A stretch of DNA of 64,000 nt from Anseranas semipalmata (taxonomy: Eukaryota > Chordata > Aves > Anseriformes > Anseranatidae), in NCBI GenBank assembly GCA_013399115.1, contig VXAA01005663.1:533542-597541 (forward strand), given 5' to 3'. Shown here one piece after another: positions 56,851-64,000 of the stretch. The position numbers and the translations under genes were made by a program. Position 1 is the first letter of the stretch. Each line of letters opens with the position of its first letter. The notes under the pieces are model-generated. The model was not told the origin of the DNA. It searched no databases and saw nothing but the letters and a program-made list of their open reading frames with translations.

Positions 56851-57627
56851 CTGAGCCGGCTTCTGCGAGTCGCTGCCCCCTGCCCCAGCCTCCCATGTGC
56901 AGGTGACCGTCCTGTCCCCTCTCTCAGACTGGTGATCTCCATGGCCACAGTGGGGCTGAGGCGCAGGTGAGCCTTGTCCCAGGCACAGTCCCCCTGCCCC
57001 TGCCATGGCCACTCAGTCTCTGCGCTCCCCCCGGTTCTCGCCGCACATTTGGGTGCCGCAGCACGAAGCAGCCTCTCGCTGCAGGCAGTCCCTGAATCCA
57101 CCTTAGAGATCCAGGCTACCGACAGGGATGGACACAGGCTCCAAGCCACTGCCACCGCTGTCACTAGCGTGCAGGTGAGGCGCCGGGCCCTTCCCTGTGG
57201 CCCAGCGGCGTGGGAGGAGAGCTGGGCTCCATCACGCGGGCGGCTGCCCCTCGGGAGGCAGGCAGGTCGGACGAGCGTGGTTTGCCCGCAGTGAACCTGC
57301 TGACTGCTCCTCGCAGCCTCCACGTACCTGGCCCCACTCACGCGCTCTGGGCACTTTCCAGGGGGAGGTGAGGCTGGTCCGGCACCCTGAAATCCAGCGG
57401 GGCTCAGGTCCACCAGCCCCGGGGCCGCGGTGCTGCCGGAGCGTGGGTGCCGTTGGGGCACCCAGGCGTGCCAGCCGGGGGGGAGCCGCCTGCACGGGCC
57501 GGCCCAGCTGGGGAGGAGCGTACTGGGATAGCGGCGTCTGGCCCCGGCAGCTCCACGGGGAAGGTGTCCGGGGCAGGGGATGGCAACCTGCATGGTGGCA
57601 CTGGCCACAGGGACCTGACAGAGCAGG
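56839..57627. other. Region between CDH1-like exon 6 and URAH exon 1
   Basis: Starts with a diverged version of CDH1 intron 8. A 39-base splice-bounded open segment at 56928-56966 keeps frame but resembles no cadherin exon. The cadherin-like segment at 57085-57174 is listed separately. Nothing else is recognised; the URAH promoter presumably lies at the right end. Confidence 0.4.
57085..57174 (+). pseudogene. Diverged, truncated second cadherin exon-8-like segment
   Basis: Bounded by CAG/ and /GTGAGG, 90 bases, open, phase 0 at both ends. It reads AVPESTLEIQATDRDGHRL followed by QATATAVTSVQ, alignable to the CDH1 exon 8 block [19 protein letters not shown] followed by [10 protein letters not shown]. 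It lacks the terminal DANDN calcium motif present in the full 129-base exon. It is far more diverged from CDH1 than the upstream copy at 56710-56838. Confidence 0.55.
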
Positions 57628-59233
57628 ATGGAGGAGAGGCAGGTAAGCCACCGGGAGCCCTCGCTTGCTGTTGTGCCTCCCAAAGGTCTGGGAAGCTGAA
57701 GCCTGTAGCTGGCCCTGGGCTGGAAGCAAGCGCCCATCCTGCTCCAGCAGCCCCGGAGCAGCAGCTGCAGCAGCTCCTGGGGGTCCCACCCCGCCGAGCA
57801 CAGCTGGGGGCTGCCGCAAGGGAAGGTGCAGTGCCCCGACCCCATGCTGGCTGCATGCCCCAGGCAGCGCCGGAGCACTTGCAGGGTTAACGTCCGCCGC
57901 ACGTGACACGGTGACACTGCGGATCAGTGCAGGTCGGGAAGGCGACAGGGACATGGCCGCTTCCTCCCTTGGGGCCAGGCCAGCCAGCACCGTGGCCCAC
58001 CGGAGCGTGCCGACAGGGGGCTGAGCAGGGAGCCTGGCAGCCCCAGGCAGGCAGCCCTCCTTCCAGGCAGAAAGCCGGGCAGGGTGCCCACACCGCGCGT
58101 AGCAGCAGAGCTCGGGGCACGCAGGCAGCCACTGGGAGCTGTTGGGGTGCAACGCAGCCCTGGGCCCCAGCAGCTGGCCCCATGGCATGGGAAGGCAGTG
58201 GGCACCCGTGTCCTGTGAGCGCAACAGGGTGCTAGGGACAGAGAGGTTCCAGGAGGGACCTGGCTGCACGGGGCACGCAGGCAGCCTGGCGGGCTGGGGC
58301 CACCTAGGGATGTTCGGTTGGGGCACTGCCTGCCCCGTGCTCCCCCTGGCTCCCTGCTACCCATGCCAAATAATTATCCCTTGGGGCTGGGAGGCACAGC
58401 GCGGTGCTGGGGGGTGGTGGGGGGGTGGAAGCAGGATGGTGCTGCCGGGGCGCACCCCAGCTCTGCTCCCTGCCCTGCTGCAGGCCGGAGGCATGCCCAA
58501 GACGCCGCGCGGCTCCCTGACCACCCACGTGCTGAACACCGCCACGGGGCTGCCCGCCGCCGGGCTTGCCCTCCGCCTGGCCCAGCTGCAGGAGCCAGGG
58601 GCACAGTGGATGGAGCTGGCGCAGAGGTAGGAGAGCAGGTGGCGGCAAACGGGCAGAGGACGCTGTCACCGGCATCACCCAGCCCTGTCCCCCGCGAGAC
58701 CAGGGGCCGATAGAGCGATGAGGGGAGGCTTTCGGGGCCAGCCAACTTGTGCTTCCTTCTGCTTTCAGGTGGACGGACGAGGACGGGCGCTGCCTGCCCC
58801 TCCTGCCTCCGGGGCAGGCTGAGGCTGGCACCTACAAGCTGCACTTTGAGACGGCTGCGTACTGGCAGGGCCTGGGGCACACCAGCTTCTACCCCTTTGT
58901 GGAGGTACCTGGCTGAAGGGCAGAGCGTGGGGCCCAGGGTGCCTGGTGCCGCTGGGAGCCAGCGCAGGTCACGGCCAGAGCTGCAGGGGGGCCGGGTGCT
59001 GTGCCGATGCTTGCTGGAGCTCACCCCCCTGGCCACCCTCCTGCTGCGCTCCCCCAGGTGATAGATACAGGAGCCCCGCGGGACGGGGGCTGCTTTTGGC
59101 CACAGCTTTATCCCACCCACACCCTCTCCATGCTCTCCCCTAGGTCGTCTTCACCATCACCGACCCAGCCCAGAAGCTGCACGTCCCGCTGCTGATCAGC
59201 CCCTACTCCTACACCACGTACCGGGGCAGTTAG
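57628..59233 (+). CDS. URAH: URAH, 5-hydroxyisourate hydrolase
   Basis: Exons: 57628-57642 (15 bases, ATG of MEERQ), 58484-58626, 58769-58904, 59144-59233. The spliced frame is 128 codons including TAG. Translation may instead begin at the internal ATG 58493 (MPKTPRGSLTTHVLN), giving 119 residues, close to the family norm. The enzyme is a transthyretin-fold homotetramer that hydrolyses 5-hydroxyisourate, the product of urate oxidase, toward allantoin. The catalytic-type residues expected for the family are present: His in LTTHVLN, Arg in DEDGRC, His in KLHVPLLISPY and the C-terminal YRGS signature. The body aligns well with mouse URAH as recalled. It is convergent with GAS8, as is the human URAHP-GAS8 pair. 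The 15-base first exon is in frame but its assignment is less certain than exons 2-4. Confidence 0.9.
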
Positions 59234-59295
59234 GGCAAGGCACATCTTCCATGCAGGGCCGCTGGTCGCTGTGGGGGAACTACGCGACTGACACC

Positions 59296-59334
59296 ATTAA
59301 AGGATTCAAACAGCACCGTTAGTCTCAAAATAAA
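59296..59334 (+). promoter_or_regulatory. URAH: URAH poly(A) signals (ATTAAA and AATAAA)
   Basis: ATTAAA at 59296-59301 and AATAAA at 59329-59334 lie 60-100 bases after the URAH stop codon, giving a very short 3'UTR that ends about 100 bases from the GAS8 stop codon on the opposite strand. Confidence 0.6.
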
Positions 59335-59445
59335 AGAAAATCACCTTCCTTCGGGTGGGATGCTGGGAGCATGAGGCGGGCACAGCCCTGCTCCCTGCCC
59401 CAGGAGCACCCCAGTGTGGCCAGCACCCATGGGTGCTGCCTGGTG

Positions 59446-62400
59446 TCACGTGGGCACTGCCACGAGTCCTGCGGGGCCCTGCCCCACCGTCTGGCGCAGC
59501 ACCGGGCTCTCCAGGGGCTTGAAGCCCAGGTTGTCCAGCGGGATCCCAAAGGCTGTCAGCTTTGCCTCCAGCGTCTGCAGCATGTCGTTGTGCGCCTGGA
59601 AGAGAAAAGCTCCGTGTTCTGGCCTGCTGCCCTGAAGCCCAGCCCCTCCTTGCCTGGGCACAGGGTCCCTGCAGCCCCCTGCACGGTGGGGGTCCCCCAA
59701 ACAGGCCTTGCTTCGCAGGGGAAAAAAAGTCAGGGAACAGGGAAAACTGCAGCCTGGGCCAGCACTCCAGGGCACAAAGCAGCTCAGCTGGCCTGCTGCG
59801 AGTTCCCTTCCCTCTGTGCAAGGCCTGGAGCAGAAGTCCCACTTCTGTTCCCCCAGACCCAGGAATTACGCAGCATGCCCCAACCCCTTCCTCACCTTGC
59901 AGGCTCGGGCCAGCTGGAACTGCAGGTCCTCGATGGTGGTGTTCTTGGAACTGAGCACGTCCTGCAAGGGGAGATGGAGCGTTAGACTTTGGCTGCCTGG
60001 CACCGAGAGCACGTCGGCCTGGGGCCACGCTGCAGGCTGGAGCACACAGCACAGAGCAGCTGCTGTGCGGTGGCCAGGCTGGCACCGGGACATGGCTGAA
60101 GCAGAGCAGCTCACAGCACAGCCGGGCAGACAGCCACCACCCTGTCCCTGTGGAGCCAGCACTGCCAGGGACAGCCAGCCCCAGGCAGAGGCAAGGCACA
60201 GGGACCTCCCAGACCAAGAGCACGAATTCCAGCACAGCCCTGCCATCAACATCACCTGCCCTGCTGCAAGCAGGGGCAGACAGCAGCACCTGCTCCCACA
60301 GCACCTCCTTGCCGTCACGGCACCGAGAAATTACAGGGAGAGTCTCCCCAAGAAGACGCCGGTGGCTGGAGGCAGCTGAGCAAAAGAATTCAGGGACCCC
60401 AGCAGCTGTGGGAGACAGCGACGCTGTGACGCCTTCCCAGGAATGCGTTTCCCAATCTGCTGCTGTGGCACCTGCTTGTAGGTGACAAATCCGCTGTCTT
60501 GTCATACAGACTGAGAGCCTGGGGGTGCTGCTGTGCTCATCCCCAGGGTACCCTGGCAAGGGGGAGTCCACAAGCATCGCTGTCACCCACCACATAGGGG
60601 ACCTGGATGGGGCAGGTGGCGCGGTACAAGCAAGAGGGCACCAGGGAAGCAGTGGCCAAGCCAAGCAGGGAACCTGCATCCCCTGTGTCAAGCCAATCTG
60701 AAGCAAATGCTGCTTCTCCGGTTACTGCTGCTGCATGCTCCAGGAATGTGGGTCTCTGAGCCGCCGCACCACACTGAGGCTTTCTGCATATGTATTTTTA
60801 GCAAGCCAGACATTGCAGAGCCTCTGGGAACCAGTCTATGTTGCCTCTGCAGCCAGAGAGGCCAGGAGAAGAGCATGGGCGAGGTTCACCAGCAGTGGCT
60901 CCCCCCAACAGAGCGTCCCGGGTCGCTGAGTCAGGCCCCCCATGCATCCTGCTGCTCAGCGGTGCGTTCGGGTGCCACCTGCCAGCACAGAGACCTGGTG
61001 AGCATTGCTCAGCCTGGGGCCATTCTCCTCGAAACAGACTCCACCTGAGGGAGAGATCAGCGCCAAACACCTACACCCACACGCCTCGCTCTCGAGGGAG
61101 AGCCGGAGTGCCCTGCGGCGCCGCACACAGCCCTGGGAGTGCCGGGAATGACTGACATGACAGTTACAGCCCAGCCCTCCACACGGTGCATTCAACAACT
61201 GAGCAGACTGAGGCGCTTGCTGCAGTGTCCTGGGGCTGGGGACTGGCCATCCGGGCAGATACCCACAATGCAGGGAGGACAGGGACTCCGTTTCCTGCCA
61301 CACGGCCTGGGTCTGCCCTGACACTGCCCCAGAACCAAGCACCTGAGGCCCTAGCCATATTCGCACGCTCCAAGGTCTGCGTTTGCCCCAGAGCAGACTC
61401 TGTCCCTCAAGAGCCAGCCCTGCTGGGAGGGCTTCCACAGGGCCCCGCGGCACCGCACAGTTACCTCCAGCTTGCGTGAGACCAAGGAGAGGGCGCCCGG
61501 GTCGAGGTTGGAGGCTGCGAACACCTTGCTGAGCTCCACCTCCTTTTTCTCCAGGATGTCGAGTAGTCCTTTCAGCTTGCGTTCCAGGAGCAGGTTCTTG
61601 AACCCTGTCTTCTGCTGCACCTCGTTAATGGCTTTAGTGAACTTCTGGTAGAGCTCATCTCGCTCTGCCTGCACCTGCTCCGAAACACGGCATGGCTTCA
61701 CACCGCCCCCAGGACCCCCTCGCTGGCAGCCACCCAGGGCTGGGAGCAAACAGGCCCGGCCGTGCAGCCCTGCCTGCTCCAGCGAGAGCTGGGCCATTCC
61801 CCAGCACCTGCACCCCGCGGGGAACGCAGGTGCCGGAGTGCAGCTTCCACCCCTCCTCCTGCGCTGGCACCTCCTTGGCACCTGCAGTTCTGCTTCCTCT
61901 GTCCCCCGGCATGGGACACCCCCAGAAGCCAGAACCCCCATCCATCAGTGGCCCCAAACAGCAGCGCCTGCCCCAGTGCAGCCTCTGCTATTCAAACCCT
62001 GGTGTACCCCAGCTCCCGGGGGGCTGCTTGCCCAGTCGCCTCTCCTCCTAACAGCTCGGTTCCCTGCAAACCTCCCCCTTCCTGGGCCCCAGCAGGGAGG
62101 AAATGGGCCCTCGCCATCCCCCCCGCAGCAGCACAGACTCCCCGCTTCACTCGGCCTGGCCCCAACTCCAGGCTCCTCAGTGCTCTGCCCCAAGGCACGA
62201 TTTTAGGCCTCAGAGAGGGACCCGCAGGGGTCTTTCCTCCCCTCCTTGCAGCTGGCAGGAGTCCCTGGCTCACAGCTAGTTAATAAGTGTCCTAATTAGG
62301 ATTTCTCCACCAAAGCCTATTTCTGACTGCACTGAATATGTTGCTGCCTTAATGATGGATTGTTAACGAGGCCTCAGATCAATGTTCATATTCCTGGGGA

Positions 62401-64000
62401 TTTCTACGAATTGCAAATGAGCTCTGTTCTGCCTCAATAAATTTATCTGGGTTAGCTGGGAGGGAGAGGCTGAGTCTGGGAGAACTCAGTCAACAGAATA
62501 TTCTTTGAAGAAGCTTCACGGCAAGCAGGGAAGCGACACCCACGCGCCAGCAGAACGAGGGAGTAACTGTCCCTGACTCTCCTCACTGTAGCAGGAGCCT
62601 CTCCATGCGGATCCACTCCTGACCCAGTGCCACAGCCTGTCACCAGCAGGCCAGGAGGGGACCATCAGTACATGCATGATTGCTCAGCAAAGTACAAGGC
62701 CGGGCCTGTCTGCTGAGCATGGGAGATGCCAAAGCCGCGATAAGCTTTGTTGGAAGCAGCAGCTACCATGCAGCTCCAGATTAGAGCTTTAGAAAGCCCT
62801 TGGCTAAGCACAGCACAGTCAGCCTCTGCTAAGTCCCGGTGCCTAACCCTCTGCAAGGGGGCAGGGTTTGAAGAGGGAGACCGAATGCCCAGACCCATCT
62901 GCAGCTCTCACCTTACTGAACCGCTGCTCCAGCACTTCGTGCTCCCACTGAAGGTCTTTCAGTTCCTTCTGGGTGACTTTCAGATGGGCTTTTGTGTTCT
63001 GCAAGTGGGAAGGGACAGTTAAAGAGTACAAGCTTCTCTGGGAGGTGGGTGGTATGTGTTCTGGCAAGGGAGGAAAGTGACCAGCAAAGAAACGGGGTGA
63101 GAAAACACAGGCTGCACCCACACCAACTCCCTCCCGCTTCTGCAGCAGGGGCTGCTCTTCTCTCTTGCTGACAGAGTCCTGGAGTCCCACCTGAGATCTT
63201 ACCCAACCAAGCTGAAAGGCACTCAAAGGCATTTGCTCAGCAACCTGGCCAAACAGCTCTCTGCCGAGCAGCAGAGGTCACTGCTGAGCGACTCCACTCC
63301 AGGAAACAGCTGCGGTGACTCAGGGAAGAATAGAAAGGGGCTCACAGCAGGGCTGGCAACTCACCATCAGAGCCTCCTTGTCCATGTCATAGTGGGCCAA
63401 CTTCTTCTGCAGCTCAAACACCTGCTCCTGGGCCTGCTGCAGGGGCTCCTTCAGTTGCTTGTTCTGGAGCAGCACATCTGCCTTCTCCTTTTCCAACTGA
63501 TTCTCTCTCTTCTTCATCTCTTCCATCTGCTCCTGTTCTTGGGAACACGAGCACTAGCTCCTGGAGGGGCTGTGCAGCAGGGTCTGCCCAGCTCCTCGCA
63601 GCTCCTCATGCTGTCAGGACACCCTCCCACCGCTGGCCCAGCAAGCCACATCTCCTTGTGCACAAGAGCTTTGCTCATGTAATGGTGCACAACTCCCAGG
63701 AGAACAGCAGTACCAGCACCTCCACCAGGGAACTGGCCAGATCGGGGTGAAGTCCTTACAGGACCAGACCCTTGGTGGAAGGGTGACACTGCAAGCCAGG
63801 GCTGTGGCAGCAGAGTTGGGGAGCAAGCATGCAGTACCTTGAGCAAGCTGATGAGTGCCAGGTTTTTGAGGGTGACGTCATTGTAGTAGTTCTTCATGTC
63901 ACTGAAGGCCTTCTCGTGGTTCTTCATCAGCTCGCTGATCTGGCTGTTTTTCCTCTCCTCTACCTCATGGATCTCGGTCTTCCGGCGCAAGTCAAGCTCA
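59446..64000 (-). CDS. GAS8: GAS8 (DRC4, dynein regulatory complex subunit 4), 3' part
   Basis: Exons in transcript order (minus): 64000-63838 (continues beyond the window), 63532-63365, 62998-62912, 61674-61465, 59961-59896, 59595-59446. All visible junctions are phase 0 with GT/AG. The visible protein, about 280 of roughly 478 residues, is a charged coiled coil: [20 protein letters not shown], then [58 protein letters not shown] and the C-terminus [15 protein letters not shown] ending [12 protein letters not shown]. This matches vertebrate GAS8, a nexin-dynein regulatory complex component of motile cilia that binds microtubules. No frameshift or missing exon is apparent between the left edge of the gene and 64000. 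A minus-strand AATAAA near the stop codon is not evident, so the 3' end may run into URAH sequence. Confidence 0.95.
62275..62470. other. AT-rich non-coding island in a GAS8 intron
   Basis: Inside intron 61675-62911. Contains GTTAATAAGTG, CCTAATTAGG, TTAATGATGG, an octamer-like ATTGCAAATGAG and AATAAATTTATC within 190 bases. It is not an exon and stands out sharply from its GC-rich flanks. Candidate conserved element; conservation not tested. Confidence 0.3.

Noticed and set aside
56928..56966. 39-base splice-bounded segment as a further cadherin-like exon
   Set aside because: It keeps frame but its 13 residues have no similarity to cadherin exon 9; too short to support.

Overview
The window is vertebrate, almost certainly avian, nuclear DNA. 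Genes are split into short exons with GT/AG splice sites, introns are compact and GC-rich as on bird microchromosomes, and the cadherin proteins resemble chicken L-CAM and K-CAM (B-cadherin). All gene names rest on reading translated exons by eye. No database search was run and the species is not identified.

Layout, left to right. 1-2.3 kb: gene-free flank. 2.5-37.5 kb: TANGO6 on the minus strand, 17 coding exons, whose first exon contains a 296-base assembly gap and whose promoter carries a cluster of YY1-type motifs. 39.15-48.25 kb: CDH1 (E-cadherin/L-CAM), minus strand, with all exons except the equivalent of exon 15 and the start codon. Both losses coincide with single N bases. 48.98-53.1 kb (possibly to 54.5 kb): CDH3 (K-CAM/B-cadherin), minus strand, tandem and immediately upstream of CDH1, as in chicken. 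54.7-54.95 kb: assembly gap. 55.5-57.2 kb: a third, truncated CDH1-like gene on the plus strand. Its EC1-EC2 exons and introns match CDH1 exons 4-8 nearly base for base in inverted orientation. 57.6-59.2 kb: URAH (5-hydroxyisourate hydrolase), plus strand. 59.4-64 kb: GAS8/DRC4, minus strand, running off the right edge.

The CDH3-CDH1-TANGO6 order matches human 16q22 and the URAH-GAS8 pair matches human 16q24. Here the two blocks touch, and the CDH1-like gene sits at the junction. CDH1 and CDH3 are classical calcium-dependent adhesion receptors. TANGO6 is a HEAT-type protein linked to Golgi organisation and RNA polymerase II import, GAS8 is a ciliary dynein-regulatory coiled-coil protein, and URAH is a urate-catabolism enzyme. 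They are neighbours, not a pathway.

The most interesting part is the cadherin trio: an inverted CDH1-like copy predicted to encode a secreted EC1-EC2 fragment, an indel-free identity tract shared with CDH1, and a second identity tract linking the 3' ends of CDH1 and CDH3. Gene conversion and assembly error both need to be tested. Regulatory candidates include a near-perfect HNF-1 site in CDH1 intron 2, homeodomain-type sites between CDH3 and CDH1, and a perfectly tandem pair of homeodomain sites in a TANGO6 intron. No tRNA, rRNA, CRISPR array or intact transposon was recognised.
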